Source: Steroidobacter sp.
GTDB taxonomy: Bacteria; Pseudomonadota; Gammaproteobacteria; Steroidobacterales; Steroidobacteraceae
Assembly (NCBI GenBank): GCA_025929585.1
Contig: JAICPY010000018.1
Span: 1-57,190, forward strand
Length of the DNA stretch: 57,190 nucleotides
Reading direction: 5' to 3'
The stretch's first letter is position 1. Every line of letters begins with the position of its first letter. This document shows, piece after piece, positions 17,812 to 27,117 of this stretch. The translations under genes were made by a program, and so were the position numbers. Below the pieces are notes generated by a model, which was not told where the DNA came from, made no database searches, and saw only the letters and a list, made by a program, of their open reading frames with translations.

Positions 17812-18492
17812 TTAGAGGTCTGCCCATTGTCTGAGCAGGTTGTGATAGACGCCGGTGAGCTGAATGACCGAAGGGTGCTGTGGGACATCGCGAGCGACCC
17901 GTTGGATAGCGTTGTCTAGATCAAAGAGCAACGTGCGCTGGGTATCATCACGCACCATGCTTTGAATCCAGAAAAATGAAGCTACTCTGGCACCGCGGGT
18001 CACCGCCTCCACGCGATGCAAGCTGGTCGCCGGATACAAGACCATGTCACCCGCAGGAAGCTTGACCCGCTGCGTGCCGTAAGTGTCTTCGACGACCAAC
18101 TCACCGCCGTGGTACTCCTCCGGCGCGCTCAAGAACAACGTAGCTGAAATATCGGTGCGCACGCGATGCGCAGTGTTGCGCACCTGTCGAATCGCATTGT
18201 CGACGTGCACCCCGAACGCTTGTCCGCCGCTGTAGCGATTGAACAGAGGCGGGAAGATCTTGTGCGGCAAAGCGGCCGAGATGAACAAAGGATGAGCCTC
18301 CAACGCCGCGAGGACGAGCTGACCGAGCTGCTTGGCGAGCGGCGCGTCTTCTGGCAATTGCTCGTTGTTCTTCGCTTTTGCCGACTGATGGCCTGCGGTG
18401 ACCCGGCCATCGATCCAGTTCGACGCATCGAGCTGCCTGCGGCACTCGACCACTTGGTCGCGCGTGAGCACATTGGGAATGTGAAGCAGCAT
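17812..18492 (-). CDS. piuC: PKHD-type Fe(II)/2-oxoglutarate hydroxylase
   Basis: A 226-residue dioxygenase of the YbiX/PiuC family. The 2-His-1-Asp iron site is visible as FGVHVDNAI and later SLHRVEAV, with [13 protein letters not shown] supplying the 2-oxoglutarate Arg. Length matches the family (about 225). The true substrate is unknown. The gene is regularly found next to TonB-dependent siderophore receptors and is iron-regulated in Pseudomonas, where loss alters uptake of catechol-siderophore drug conjugates. Here it lies 58 bases downstream of such a receptor, on the same strand, with a strong hairpin between them. Confidence 0.9.
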   Translation of the reverse strand: MLLHIPNVLTRDQVVECRRQLDASNWIDGRVTAGHQSAKAKNNEQLPEDAPLAKQLGQLVLAALEAHPLFISAALPHKIFPPLFNRYSGGQAFGVHVDNAIRQVRNTAHRVRTDISATLFLSAPEEYHGGELVVEDTYGTQRVKLPAGDMVLYPATSLHRVEAVTRGARVASFFWIQSMVRDDTQRTLLFDLDNAIQRVARDVPQHPSVIQLTGVYHNLLRQWADL

Positions 18493-18512
18493 GCGAGCGA
18501 CCCTATGCCGAG

Positions 18513-18543
18513 GAGCGCTGCCGGTGCAAGGCCGGCAGCGCTC
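18513..18543. terminator. 12-bp stem hairpin between receptor and piuC
   Basis: GAGCGCTGCCGG and its exact complement CCGGCAGCGCTC enclose a 7-base loop. On the minus strand it follows the receptor stop by 8 bases. There is no T-run after the stem, so it could be a transcript-stabilising or attenuating structure rather than a Rho-independent terminator; it could let receptor mRNA exceed piuC mRNA. Confidence 0.6.
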
Positions 18544-18550
18544 GTATACC

Positions 18551-20746
18551 TCAGAAGCTTAGGTTCGCGGTCAGCGAGACAGTGCGTCCCGCCCCCGGAA
18601 CGTAGTGACCGCCACCGAAGCGATCGACGTACTCTTCATCCGTGAGATTGGTGGCGTTCAAACGCAGCGCTACCGTATCGGTCAGCTGATAAGCGCCCAT
18701 CGCGCTGAGCAGCCAATAGTCCGGCGTAGTGATCTGCACATCGGCCGTTCGCCGTCCCAGAACGTCGTCGGTGTATTGAATGCCGGCGCCAAGCGTCAGC
18801 CCGATCGGAAGCGCATAGGTCGTCCACGCGGAAAATGCGACGTCCGGGGTGACCAGGAGCTCTTGTCCTTGCTCTAGCGGATTGCGCGAACGTTCGTACT
18901 CGCTGTCGAGATAGACGATGCCGCCGAAGATAGACCAGGCGTCCGTGATGCTGCCAGCGGCGCTCAACTCGATACCTTGCACTTGTTGCTCGCCGCTCAA
19001 CACGTACGTTTCGGTGTTGTCGGTGCCTGATCGAGTTCTGACGTTCTTCTTCTGCGTACGAAACAAAGCTGCGCTCAACGATAGGCGTTCGTCCAGCAGA
19101 TCCCATTTCGTACCCAGCTCGAGATTTGAGCTTTCTTCCGGGTCGAAGTTGATGTTCGCGACGTTGTTGCCATTTTCGTTGAGCGTGGGTCCTACGGCGC
19201 CCGCGTCCACTGTCGGGTCGAAACCGGTGCCGTATGCCAAATAAATGGATCCCGTTTCGGCCGGCTTGAAAACCACGGCTCCATGCCAAGTGATCTCGGA
19301 TTCCGACTTCCCTAATTCAGTCCTCTCGCCCGTGCTCAGCGTGAGCAAGTCGTAGTCCACGTCGGCATCGTCCCACCTCAAGCCGGCCGATACGTGCCAC
19401 TGATCGGTGAATGAGATCGTGTCGAAGGCATACACCGCGAGCGTGTCGATCTGTGCTTCGGATGGATTCCCGGTGTTGGCGGGCAGCGGACCGAGGGGTC
19501 GATCGTTCGGATTCGGTCGGAAGAAATCCGCATATGTCGGTTGCGTGACGTTGTCCGCACTGTTGCGGTTATTGGTCTTCTCGCGTGAGATTTCCACACC
19601 CGTAACAAGCGCGTGGGTAATTGAACCGGTTGCGAAGCGAACGGAAAGATCAGTGAGATTCGTCAGGTTCTCGGTGCCCATCGTGCGTCGATGCAGCTGC
19701 CGACGCGGCGGGCGAGGGGCTGTTATCGCAGAGTCACGATCGACATCCAAATAGCGCGTAACATTCCGAAGCGCGAGCGTCTCGCTGAAGGAGTGATCGA
19801 ACTGCGCGGTCACGATCTGCGTGTCTACGTCTTCATAATCGTAGTCACGCAAGCCGTAGAAGATACTTTGATCGGCATCATCGTATGCGCCGGTCGGGAA
19901 CACGCCATTGTGCGAGGGATCCTCTGCGGTCGTCTGTTCGACGCTTAACCAAGGCAAGCCGTAGTCCGGAACATTGTCTTCCTCGACACGCAGGTAGCTG
20001 AGCGTGAAGCGGGTGTCATCGGACAATCCAAGTGCGATCGAAGGTGCAATGCCCCAGCGCTGATTCTCCACGACGTCGCGATTGGAGACGTCGGCGTCGT
20101 GATACATCGCGTTCAAGCGCATCGAGAAGCGATCGTTCACGGCAATATTCGTGTCCGCGGTGATTCGCTTGTAGTCATCGCTTCCGTAGCCCAACGAATA
20201 ATCCTGGGAATCGCGAGCGTTCGGCGTCTTGGATATTTGATTGACGGCACCGGAAGTCGCGCTGCGGCCCGCCACCGCCCCGGTCGGCCCCTTGATCACT
20301 TCGACTCGCTCGAGATTGAACGAGTCGCGCGTGTAAGCGCCGGTGTCGCGCACGCCGTCGATGAATAGACTGTTGCGGGCGCTGAAGCCGCGCATGGTGA
20401 AATTTTGATCACCCGGAAGGCCGCCGCCTCCTTCTCCTGCCTGGAAGGTGATGCCAGGCGAGTTGCGCAGCACATCGCGCAGACTGGCAGCACCTTGTTC
20501 TTTGATGACGCTCTGTGGAATGACCGCGATGGTCTGCGGCGTATCACGCAGCGGCTGCGTGAATTTCGGGGAGGCAGCCTTATCGGTCTTATAGGTGTCC
20601 TCCTCGACATCCGCGCCCACGGAAATTTTCGGTAGCTGTTGGGGCGAGTTTGACGAGGGGGTTTGTGCTTGCGCAGAAGCAGCTTGCAGGGTCGCAAAGA
20701 CAGCCGCCGCCAGCGGGCGGAGATGTCGGGCGTTCGTAGCCGGCAT
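18551..20746 (-). CDS. TonB-dependent siderophore receptor
   Basis: A 731-residue outer-membrane receptor. [27 protein letters not shown] is a Sec signal peptide. LPKISVGAD may be the TonB box. The plug domain runs to about residue 190 with [30 protein letters not shown] and [13 protein letters not shown], which are siderophore-receptor features. The C-terminal barrel ends in [10 protein letters not shown], with terminal Phe as BAM expects. I chose ATG 20746, preceded by GGAGAA, over an ATG 33 bases upstream that would put charged and aromatic residues in front of the signal. PiuC next door suggests a PiuA/Fiu-type catecholate receptor, but the ligand is inferred. Confidence 0.9.
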   Translation of the reverse strand: MPATNARHLRPLAAAVFATLQAASAQAQTPSSNSPQQLPKISVGADVEEDTYKTDKAASPKFTQPLRDTPQTIAVIPQSVIKEQGAASLRDVLRNSPGITFQAGEGGGGLPGDQNFTMRGFSARNSLFIDGVRDTGAYTRDSFNLERVEVIKGPTGAVAGRSATSGAVNQISKTPNARDSQDYSLGYGSDDYKRITADTNIAVNDRFSMRLNAMYHDADVSNRDVVENQRWGIAPSIALGLSDDTRFTLSYLRVEEDNVPDYGLPWLSVEQTTAEDPSHNGVFPTGAYDDADQSIFYGLRDYDYEDVDTQIVTAQFDHSFSETLALRNVTRYLDVDRDSAITAPRPPRRQLHRRTMGTENLTNLTDLSVRFATGSITHALVTGVEISREKTNNRNSADNVTQPTYADFFRPNPNDRPLGPLPANTGNPSEAQIDTLAVYAFDTISFTDQWHVSAGLRWDDADVDYDLLTLSTGERTELGKSESEITWHGAVVFKPAETGSIYLAYGTGFDPTVDAGAVGPTLNENGNNVANINFDPEESSNLELGTKWDLLDERLSLSAALFRTQKKNVRTRSGTDNTETYVLSGEQQVQGIELSAAGSITDAWSIFGGIVYLDSEYERSRNPLEQGQELLVTPDVAFSAWTTYALPIGLTLGAGIQYTDDVLGRRTADVQITTPDYWLLSAMGAYQLTDTVALRLNATNLTDEEYVDRFGGGHYVPGAGRTVSLTANLSF

Positions 20747-20897
20747 GGCCAGGGTTCTCCAGTCGAAGTAGCAGAGCATGGCTGACGAGTCGGAGAATCC
20801 GACTCGTTGGCTGGTCCGCGAGAGTTGTTGTCAACGCGACTATAAGTGAGAAGCGTTCGCATTTGCAACGAGGCTCGAGTGGGGGCATCATCTACGC

Positions 20898-21542
20898 GTG
20901 GCCACTCTCCAACTGTCATCCTTGAACTTGCCGCACGCGTTTCAGCGTGCGTTGGTTGCAGCGACGATCCTCGTCGGGCATGCGGCGGTTCTATATCTAG
21001 GGATCACCTTTGCTCCTGCGGCTTCGCGGGTAATCACCGGCACGCTCAGCGCGCATTTTGTGCAAGCCTCAATCGAGCCGCGTCCCGAATGGCAGCCTCC
21101 GAAAGCACAACCATTGAATATCGAGTTGAACGTGCCGGCACCGGTCGCTCCACCCATCGAGGTTGCGATCGAAGCGCCTTCCGCTGTGCGTCAAACCGCT
21201 CCCCTATATGTCGCCAGGTCCACGCCGCCTCCGGCGGAAGCGGGCAACAGGCCGCGTCTCATATCCGCCGTTGAGTACGTGCGCGAACCTGTACCGCGCT
21301 ACCCGCCTCAGTCACGAAGACTCAAGGAGCAGGGCCTGGTCGTGCTGCGCGTCTTGATCGATGAGAAAGGTCAAGCATGCGATATTGAAATCGAGAGCTC
21401 GAGCGGGCACGTGCGCTTGGACCACGCGGCCAAAGATGCAGTGGCACGCGCTATGTTCAGGCCTTATGTAGAAGACGGCGCGCCTCGCAGAGCGCTGGTA
21501 CTCATCCCCATTGAGTTCTCACTGAATAGCGGCAGTGCGTAA
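20898..21542 (+). CDS. TonB-like energy transducer
   Basis: A 214-residue protein with one N-terminal membrane anchor (residues about 17-40, ALVAATILVGHAAVLYLGITFAP), a linker with short proline stretches, and a TonB C-terminal domain (VPRYPPQSRRLKEQGLVVLRVLIDEKG). It should span the periplasm and contact receptor TonB boxes. The start codon is GTG. It is divergent from the siderophore receptor, with about 150 bases between. It shares domain order, but little linker sequence, with the next TonB gene, so the locus carries two transducers for one ExbB-ExbD motor. Confidence 0.88.
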   Translation: MATLQLSSLNLPHAFQRALVAATILVGHAAVLYLGITFAPAASRVITGTLSAHFVQASIEPRPEWQPPKAQPLNIELNVPAPVAPPIEVAIEAPSAVRQTAPLYVARSTPPPAEAGNRPRLISAVEYVREPVPRYPPQSRRLKEQGLVVLRVLIDEKGQACDIEIESSSGHVRLDHAAKDAVARAMFRPYVEDGAPRRALVLIPIEFSLNSGSA

Positions 21543-22025
21543 CAATTCGGTTTTCAGGCTGCAATACAGCGATTGTGCGACCATGTGCCGCAGCCGGAAT
21601 AGGAACAAAATTCCAATATGAGCCGTTGCGCAACGATTGTTCGCGCGTGAAGTTTCGTGGTGCAAACTGGGAACTCGAGCACACGATCGGCACACGATTG
21701 GTGCGGACCACACTATTGGTGCGAACTATGAATCGAGATTGCGGTCTGTATGCAGATATCGCGCGTTAGGCATGAGATTCTGTTTCGCAGTGCTTGCCTT
21801 CCGCGTGGAAACTTTATACCTTGCGCGGCGTTTCTGCGGTCTATGTGACTGTGACGTCAATCCGGAATCTACGGATATGCTTCTACTGACGTTACTCGTT
21901 CGGCCCGGGGAAACGGGGGGTTGTATGCCGCTACGAGCATACTGAGTCGAACGAAGATACAGGTTACGCACTAAATCCAGCGGGTCTGCTCCTGGCCCTG
22001 CATTTACATTGTTGAGCTGCAAAGC
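21543..22025. promoter_or_regulatory. 483-base intergenic region with repeated 13-14 mer
   Basis: No gene is supported here. Four related motifs lie in the same direction: CGATTGTGCGACC at 21570, CGATTGTTCGCGCG at 21634, CGATTGGTGCGGAC at 21695 and CTATTGGTGCGAAC at 21713. The last two form an 18-base direct repeat (21691-21726). A separate palindrome, GTATGC and GCATAC around 8 bases, lies at 21923-21942. These are candidate operators for the tonB-exbB-exbD-exbD operon downstream. I see no clear Fur box; promoter hexamers are not distinct. Confidence 0.45.
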
Positions 22026-22664
22026 ATGCCTTACGCACCAGCAGATGGTTCTTTTCTTACTCGCCGTACGCTCGTATTCCTTCTGATCGTGCTATTGCAC
22101 GTCGGAATGGTTTGGGCCCTGAACTCCGGCCTGTCGCAACGCGTTGTGCAGGTCGTGCTGGGACCGATCGAGACTCGCATGATCGATGAGGCACCCAAGG
22201 TCGACGAACCTCCGCCGCCGCCACCGCCGAAGATCGAGACGCCGCCTCCCTTCGTACCACCGCCTGAGGTTGCCATCGACATTCCGATGGATGCACCACC
22301 CGCAACGGCAATCACGCAGACGACAACCGTCAAACCGACCGCCCAGCCGCCGATTCAGCCGAAGGCGCCGGCCGTACCGTCTACTTCTCCCAAAGTCGAT
22401 CCAAGACGTCCTCCCACGAAGCCCGATTATCCCGCGTCCTCGCGACGCGCCGGCGAGGCAGGGACCGTGGTTTTGGATCTGTATATCCTCCCGAACGGTC
22501 GCGTAGGCGACGCACGTGTGCAGAAATCCAGCGGGTTTCCGCGGCTCGATGAAGCCGCCGTGAAGGAGGCGAAACGTTCGTGGCGGTTCCAACCGGGTAC
22601 CGAAAACGGTCAACCTGTCGCGATGTGGCATTCGACGAAGGTCACGTTCAATTTGACGGACTGA
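22026..22664 (+). CDS. tonB: TonB energy transducer
   Basis: A 212-residue TonB with the usual plan: N-terminal anchor (about residues 15-33, TLVFLLIVLLHVGMVWALN, with the conserved His after a leucine run), a rigid proline-rich linker (VDEPPPPPPPKIETPPPFVPPPEV), and a C-terminal domain (KPDYPASSRRAGEAGTVVLDLYILPNG). It transmits proton-motive force from ExbB-ExbD to outer-membrane receptors. It heads the tonB-exbB-exbD-exbD operon, a gene order also known in Xanthomonas. The start is ATG after a weak ribosome site. Confidence 0.93.
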   Translation: MPYAPADGSFLTRRTLVFLLIVLLHVGMVWALNSGLSQRVVQVVLGPIETRMIDEAPKVDEPPPPPPPKIETPPPFVPPPEVAIDIPMDAPPATAITQTTTVKPTAQPPIQPKAPAVPSTSPKVDPRRPPTKPDYPASSRRAGEAGTVVLDLYILPNGRVGDARVQKSSGFPRLDEAAVKEAKRSWRFQPGTENGQPVAMWHSTKVTFNLTD

Positions 22665-22728
22665 TCGCCGCTTCAGAACTCACTGGCTACTTTCAGGTCA
22701 TAGCTTTAATAGTAGAGGACATCGTTCC

Positions 22729-23472
22729 ATGGCTCCGAATACCGAAAATGTTGAAAATCCGTTTGGTCTAGCTCAGTTGTGGGCAACGAGCGGCGTGGTC
22801 ATCAAGGCAACCTTGGTGGTCCTCATTATTATGTCGCTCGCTTCCTGGTATGTGATTTTGACGAAGCTGTGGGACCAGCGTCGTATTCGCAAGTCCTATA
22901 AGGAAGTGGAAAAGAACTTCTGGATTGCCGGCAACCTGCGTGACGGCATTGCGAAGCTCACGGGCAAAGACAACGCGTTTCGCATGATCGCTGAAGACGG
23001 CGTGCGCGCGGCTCAACACCACGAAGGACGCCTGACCGATCAGATCCCACTTCACGAGTGGATCACTGCATCCCTGTATCGCTCGGTCGATAGCGTGAGC
23101 AACCGTTTGCAGAATGGCTTGGCTATTCTCGCGACCACCGGTTCGGTGTCGCCGTTCATCGGTCTGTTCGGCACGGTGTGGGGCATCTACAACGCGCTGA
23201 TCGCGATCAGCATGGAAGGACAGGCGAGCTTGGACAAGACCGCCGGCCCAATCGGTGAAGCCTTGATCATGACCGCGATCGGCCTGTTCGTCGCCGTGCC
23301 CGCCGTCATGGGATACAACTGGCTCCTGCGTCGCAACAAAGACATCAACGAAAAGCTTCGCTACTTCGCTGCGGATATGCATTCGTATCTGGTCAGCGGC
23401 GCGCGCGTTGATTCCGGTGGTGCGCCAGCTGCTCGCCCGGCTCCTGCTGCTGGCTCGGCGGCTCGCAAGTAA
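22729..23472 (+). CDS. exbB: TonB-system motor protein ExbB
   Basis: A 247-residue MotA/TolQ/ExbB proton-channel protein. Three membrane segments are visible: about 20-42 (VVIKATLVVLIIMSLASWYV), about 130-155 (LAILATTGSVSPFIGLFGTVWGI) and about 175-200 (GEALIMTAIGLFVAVPAVMGYNWL). Conserved TGSVSPFIGLFGTVWGI and GPIGEALIMTAIGLFVAVPA are diagnostic. The C-terminal tail is Ala/Pro-rich (GGAPAARPAPAAGSAARK), probably unstructured. It pentamerises around ExbD and works with the adjacent TonB. GAGGACA lies before the ATG. Confidence 0.94.
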   Translation: MAPNTENVENPFGLAQLWATSGVVIKATLVVLIIMSLASWYVILTKLWDQRRIRKSYKEVEKNFWIAGNLRDGIAKLTGKDNAFRMIAEDGVRAAQHHEGRLTDQIPLHEWITASLYRSVDSVSNRLQNGLAILATTGSVSPFIGLFGTVWGIYNALIAISMEGQASLDKTAGPIGEALIMTAIGLFVAVPAVMGYNWLLRRNKDINEKLRYFAADMHSYLVSGARVDSGGAPAARPAPAAGSAARK

Positions 23473-23502
23473 CCCCGCGTCGTATAACGGGAGCGCACAC
23501 GC

Positions 23503-23943
23503 ATGGCGATGAGTGTTCAACAACCGGGCGGTGATGATGACGGCGCCCCCATGTCAGAGATCAACACGACGCCGCTCGTCGACGTCATGTTGGTGCTGCT
23601 GATCGTGTTCATGATCACCATTCCGGTGATCACTCACACGGTGCCGGTCGAGCTGCCGAAGGTTCACAACGTGGCGACGGAAACGAAGCCCGAAAACGTG
23701 AACCTCTCCGTAAACAAGGAAGGTCAGGTGTTCTGGAATCAGTCACTGATTCCAGACTCTGATGCTCTCCTGGAAAGGCTCAAAGCTGTCGCTGTCCTGA
23801 AGCCTCAGCCGGAGGTGCATGTGCGCGCCGATCAGAACACTCGCTACGAGCACGTCGGTCGCACGATCTTGACGGCGCAACGTGCGGGTATTCAGAAGAT
23901 CGGCTTCATTACTGAACCCGGCGGCCGTGGCGCCGGAACGTAA
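23503..23943 (+). CDS. exbD: TonB-system proton-channel protein ExbD (first copy)
   Basis: A 146-residue ExbD/TolR protein. One membrane span (about residues 25-45) begins with the functional Asp in LVDVMLVLLIVFMIT, which sits in the ExbB pore and carries protons. The periplasmic domain (VPVELPKVHNVATETKPENVNLSVNKEG) follows. GGGAG is well placed before the ATG, 30 bases after exbB. A second ExbD follows within 20 bases, so both can join the same complex. Confidence 0.94.
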   Translation: MAMSVQQPGGDDDGAPMSEINTTPLVDVMLVLLIVFMITIPVITHTVPVELPKVHNVATETKPENVNLSVNKEGQVFWNQSLIPDSDALLERLKAVAVLKPQPEVHVRADQNTRYEHVGRTILTAQRAGIQKIGFITEPGGRGAGT

Positions 23944-23961
23944 GTCAAGAGGTAAGCATCC

Positions 23962-24381
23962 ATGGCAATGCAAGTAGGTGGGGCGGAAGGCGAACCGATG
24001 GTCGACATGAACACGACGCCGTTGATCGACGTCATGTTGGTGTTGCTCATTCTCTTCATCATCACCTTGCCCATCACGACACACGCAGTGAAGTTGGACA
24101 TGCCGCGTCCGACCAGTGCGCCGCCGCCGCCCGTTCGCGTCGAGCCGATCAGATTGGATATCGACTGGGATGGAGCGATCATTTGGAATGGCTCGCTGGT
24201 GAAACTCGATGATCTCGAGGGCTACTTCCAGTCAGCTTCGGCCCAGAGTCCTCAACCTGAACTGCACGTGCGTCCTGACCGACGCGCGGATTACGATACG
24301 GTCGCTAAGGTCCTTGCGCTTGCTCAGCGCAATGGCATGCAGCGAATCGGATTCGTAGGCAACGAACAGTTCATGGATTGA
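23962..24381 (+). CDS. exbD: TonB-system proton-channel protein ExbD (second copy)
   Basis: A 139-residue ExbD paralogue with the same LIDVMLVLLILFIIT membrane span and proton-carrying Asp. Its periplasmic part is diverged and has a proline run (PRPTSAPPPPVRVEPIRLD). In Xanthomonas campestris the equivalent exbD2 is dispensable for iron uptake but matters in other TonB functions, so this copy may specialise too; that is inference. AGAGG precedes the ATG. The operon seems to end here, since an 11-bp hairpin follows 9 bases after the stop. Confidence 0.93.
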   Translation: MAMQVGGAEGEPMVDMNTTPLIDVMLVLLILFIITLPITTHAVKLDMPRPTSAPPPPVRVEPIRLDIDWDGAIIWNGSLVKLDDLEGYFQSASAQSPQPELHVRPDRRADYDTVAKVLALAQRNGMQRIGFVGNEQFMD

Positions 24382-24390
24382 TTAGTCCGT

Positions 24391-24418
24391 AAACTGCCGG
24401 GTATCTGCCCGGCAGTTT
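24391..24418 (+). terminator. 11-bp hairpin after exbD, likely terminator
   Basis: AAACTGCCGGG and CCCGGCAGTTT form a perfect stem with a 6-base loop (TATCTG). The trailing TTTCCTCTC is only partly T-rich. It lies between the second exbD and the TPR gene, so it should end or reduce read-through. Confidence 0.7.
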
Positions 24419-24492
24419 CCTCTCACGAATGTGAACAAAAAGCGCTGCCGTGAGTTTCCTGCTAAGTCCTGTTTTTGGAGTCTAGGATCCAC

Positions 24493-25752
24493 ATGATTCG
24501 AGTCAGAAACCTTGCTCTCGCGTCGGCGCTAGCCCTGGGTCTCTTATCCGGCGTCACCACCCTAGTCCCCGTTGCAGTCCATGCGGCGGAGTCTGGGAAA
24601 TCAGCCAACAAGATCACGACCAAAGCAGTCGCTGAGCCGATGAAGAAGGCCCAGGAAGCGATCGCGGCGAAGAAGTGGGATGTCGCCTTAGGCGAAATCA
24701 AGAAGGCCCAGGCGGTCGAGAAGAAGACGCCGTTCGAGGCTTATCAGATCGACGAATTTCTGGGCTATGTGCTCATCCAGCAGAAGAAGTACCCGGAAGC
24801 TGCAGTCGTTTATGAGCGCACTCTAAGTTCCGGATTCTTGCCCGATGCGCAGGCCGACGAACGTACGAAGACCCTAGCCTCGTTGTTTTTCCAGACCAAG
24901 GACTACAAAAAGTCTTTGGAATGGGCGAAGAAGTCACTGGAGAAGCGGCCCGGGCAAGATGACATGGGCCAGATGGTGGCCCAGTCCTACTACCTGCTGA
25001 ACGACTTCCCGAACGCGGCAGCCTCGATGTCCAAGCTCATCGACAGTGCTAAGCGTGCCGGCAGGACTCCGGACGAGAATTGGCTGCAGATCGTCCTGAG
25101 CTCACATTTCAAAGCGAACAACAAGGATGGCATCGCGACTGCGTTGAAGGACGTCGTTCGCTATTACCCGAACGAAGAGTATTGGGAGAACTTGCTCGAC
25201 ATCTATCGCCGCAAGACGAACGATGACCGCGTTATTCTTGGCTACTACCGATTGATGAACGACGTTGGTGCTCTCAAAGACAAGGGCGACATCGTGGAGA
25301 TGGCCCAGCTCGCGATGGACGCAGGCGTTCCGGGTGAAGCGGAGCAGGTCGTCGAGCGCAACATTCAAAATGGCGTGCTGAAGAGCGACGATAAGACGGA
25401 ACAGGGTCGATTCGATCGCTTGCTCGGCGGCGCGAAAAAGCAAGCTGCCGCCGACCGGGCCTCGCTCGATCAGCTAGCTAAAGAGGCAGAGAAAGCATCA
25501 CAGGGGCAAGCGGACGTGGCACTCGGTCATGCTTACCTGACCTACGGCAAATACGACGAAGCGATTGCTGCGCTGGAGCGCGGTATCAAGAAAGGTGGCA
25601 TCGCCGATGTTGATGAGGCGCAGGTCCTTCTAGGCATCGCTCAACTCAAGAAGGGTCAAAAGGACCAGGCTCGGGAAGCTTTCCGGACCGTGAAGGATGG
25701 TTCCAAGTGGGACGAGCTATCGGAGCTTTGGGTCCTTCGCACGCAAGCGTGA
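24493..25752 (+). CDS. Exported TPR-repeat protein of the TonB locus
   Basis: A 419-residue protein with a Sec signal peptide (MIRVRNLALASALALGLLSGVTTLVPVAVHAAES) and a helical, Lys-rich mature part with several TPR-like units: KYPEAAVVYERTL, DYKKSLEWAKKSLEKRPG, and near the end GKYDEAIAALERGIKKG and KKGQKDQAREAFRTV. It is probably periplasmic. TPR proteins accompany some TonB systems (for example TonB2 in Vibrio), so a scaffold role for the adjacent TonB-ExbB-ExbD complex is plausible but inferred. ATG 24493 follows a GGAG/TAGGA site. The upstream hairpin suggests partly independent expression. Confidence 0.8.
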   Translation: MIRVRNLALASALALGLLSGVTTLVPVAVHAAESGKSANKITTKAVAEPMKKAQEAIAAKKWDVALGEIKKAQAVEKKTPFEAYQIDEFLGYVLIQQKKYPEAAVVYERTLSSGFLPDAQADERTKTLASLFFQTKDYKKSLEWAKKSLEKRPGQDDMGQMVAQSYYLLNDFPNAAASMSKLIDSAKRAGRTPDENWLQIVLSSHFKANNKDGIATALKDVVRYYPNEEYWENLLDIYRRKTNDDRVILGYYRLMNDVGALKDKGDIVEMAQLAMDAGVPGEAEQVVERNIQNGVLKSDDKTEQGRFDRLLGGAKKQAAADRASLDQLAKEAEKASQGQADVALGHAYLTYGKYDEAIAALERGIKKGGIADVDEAQVLLGIAQLKKGQKDQAREAFRTVKDGSKWDELSELWVLRTQA

Positions 25753-25777
25753 TCGCAGCGTAATGAGAACCACGGAG

Positions 25778-25797
25778 ACCCGGCCTAAGTGCCGGGT
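25778..25797 (+). terminator. Hairpin after the TPR gene, likely terminator
   Basis: ACCCGGC and GCCGGGT form a 7-bp stem with loop CTAAGT, followed by TTTCGCGTTT. It lies 25 bases after the TPR gene stop and 115 bases before lipA, in the position expected for the end of the tonB/TPR transcription unit. Confidence 0.65.
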
Positions 25798-25911
25798 TTC
25801 GCGTTTCTGGGGCCGGGGAATTAAGATATGCCCTAGGCGAACCGAGTCGGCGATGGCTCGGCGCACCTTCGTATTCCACCACCCACATCGCTGCCACTAC
25901 GGACTATCGAA

Positions 25912-26949
25912 TTGACGACCTTCAAAGGCATTCCCATCGTTCCAACCGAGGCGCGCAGCGGAGGCAAGTACGTTACACCTCAGGGGTTCACGGCCATTAA
26001 GGATGGTATCAAGGCTACTGCGAATGCTCAGGCGTTGAACGTGGGTCGCAAGCCGCAGTGGCTGCGTGCGCCGATGCCAGCCGGTCACGCTTTCGATGCA
26101 GTCAGAGCCACTGTGAAGGAGCACCGTCTCGCAACGGTGTGCGAAGAGGCTAAATGCCCGAACATCGGCGAGTGCTGGAACGCAGGCACCGCCACGCTCA
26201 TGCTGATGGGTGCCGTGTGCACCCGAGCGTGTCGTTTTTGTTCTGTCGACACTGGAAATCCGCGCGGCTGGCTCGATGCTGAAGAACCCGCGAACAGCGC
26301 ACGTACGGTTCAGTTGATGAAGTTGAAATACGTCGTGTTGACCTCGGTGAATCGCGACGATTTGCCTGACGGCGGAGCGGCGCACTTTGCGGCTTGCGTT
26401 CGAGAGATCAAGCGTCTGAATCCCGAGACGGCCGTCGAGGCTCTCACCCCGGACTTCCAGGGCAATCTCAGTGATGTGGAGACAGTCGTTGCGAGCGGTT
26501 TGGAAGTGTTCGCCCAAAATGTTGAAACGGTGCGCCGCCTGACGCATCCGGTTCGCGACGCTCGAGCGGGCTACGAACAGACTTTAGCTGTGCTAGCACA
26601 TTCGAAGCGATTCATGCCGCATGTCTTGACGAAAACCAGCCTCATGTTAGGACTCGGCGAGAGCGACGAAGAGATCTTCGAGGCGATGCGAGACATTCGT
26701 GGCGCTGGTGTAGATATTCTGACGTTGGGTCAGTATCTACGTCCGACGCTCAATCATTTGCCTATCGAGCGCTGGGTATCCCCTGAGGAATTCGCGAGCT
26801 ATCGCGAGCACGCACTGGAGTTGGGGTTCCTCGAATGTGTATCCGGGCCACTGGTGCGCTCGAGCTATCGTGCCGAGCGCGCTCTGGAACGCAACAATGC
26901 AGGACTGAACGCAGCCGGTGAGCGGCGGACGGCGGACGGCGGACGGTGA
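25912..26949 (+). CDS. lipA: Lipoyl synthase
   Basis: A 345-residue radical-SAM enzyme that inserts two sulfurs into the octanoyl group on lipoate-dependent proteins. The auxiliary-cluster cysteines ([12 protein letters not shown]) and the radical-SAM CTRACRFC motif are intact, as is the RSSYRAE region near the C terminus whose Ser ligates the auxiliary cluster. The start appears to be TTG 25912; there is no ATG nearby and no obvious ribosome site. The last residues, [10 protein letters not shown], are encoded by repeat element D rather than by conserved lipA sequence, so the tail is a repeat-derived extension. lipB follows. Confidence 0.93.
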   Translation: MTTFKGIPIVPTEARSGGKYVTPQGFTAIKDGIKATANAQALNVGRKPQWLRAPMPAGHAFDAVRATVKEHRLATVCEEAKCPNIGECWNAGTATLMLMGAVCTRACRFCSVDTGNPRGWLDAEEPANSARTVQLMKLKYVVLTSVNRDDLPDGGAAHFAACVREIKRLNPETAVEALTPDFQGNLSDVETVVASGLEVFAQNVETVRRLTHPVRDARAGYEQTLAVLAHSKRFMPHVLTKTSLMLGLGESDEEIFEAMRDIRGAGVDILTLGQYLRPTLNHLPIERWVSPEEFASYREHALELGFLECVSGPLVRSSYRAERALERNNAGLNAAGERRTADGGR

Positions 26950-27117
26950 AGAATGCCGGAGCGGACTCGACTTCCGTTCTGATTACCTTCCCGCCAACAA
27001 CGTCCTTCTTAGTTCGCACGCACTCAACTCTGACGTCGTCACCTCGTCACTACGTCATCCCGTCACGCCTCTTTCCATGTCTTTTCACCATCCGCCGTCC
27101 GCCGTCCCCCATTCACC
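26925..27117. repeat. Heptad inverted-repeat element D
   Basis: The left arm has three exact heptads GCGGACG (26925-26945) then GTGAAGA and runs over the lipA stop. The right arm (about 27084-27117) gives, on the minus strand, GTGAATG, GGGGACG, GCGGACG, GCGGATG, GTGAAAA, and lies inside the lipB N-terminal codons. About 130 bases separate the arms. Inside the loop, 27037-27066 is a second C-rich array with period 8 (CGTCACCT, CGTCACTA, CGTCATCC, CGTCACGC) that lacks an obvious G-rich partner nearby. Confidence 0.8.

Noticed and set aside
21637-21945. Small gene in the tonB upstream gap (102 codons)
   Set aside because: No ribosome site, no recognisable product, and it runs through the repeated operator-like motifs and the 21923 palindrome.
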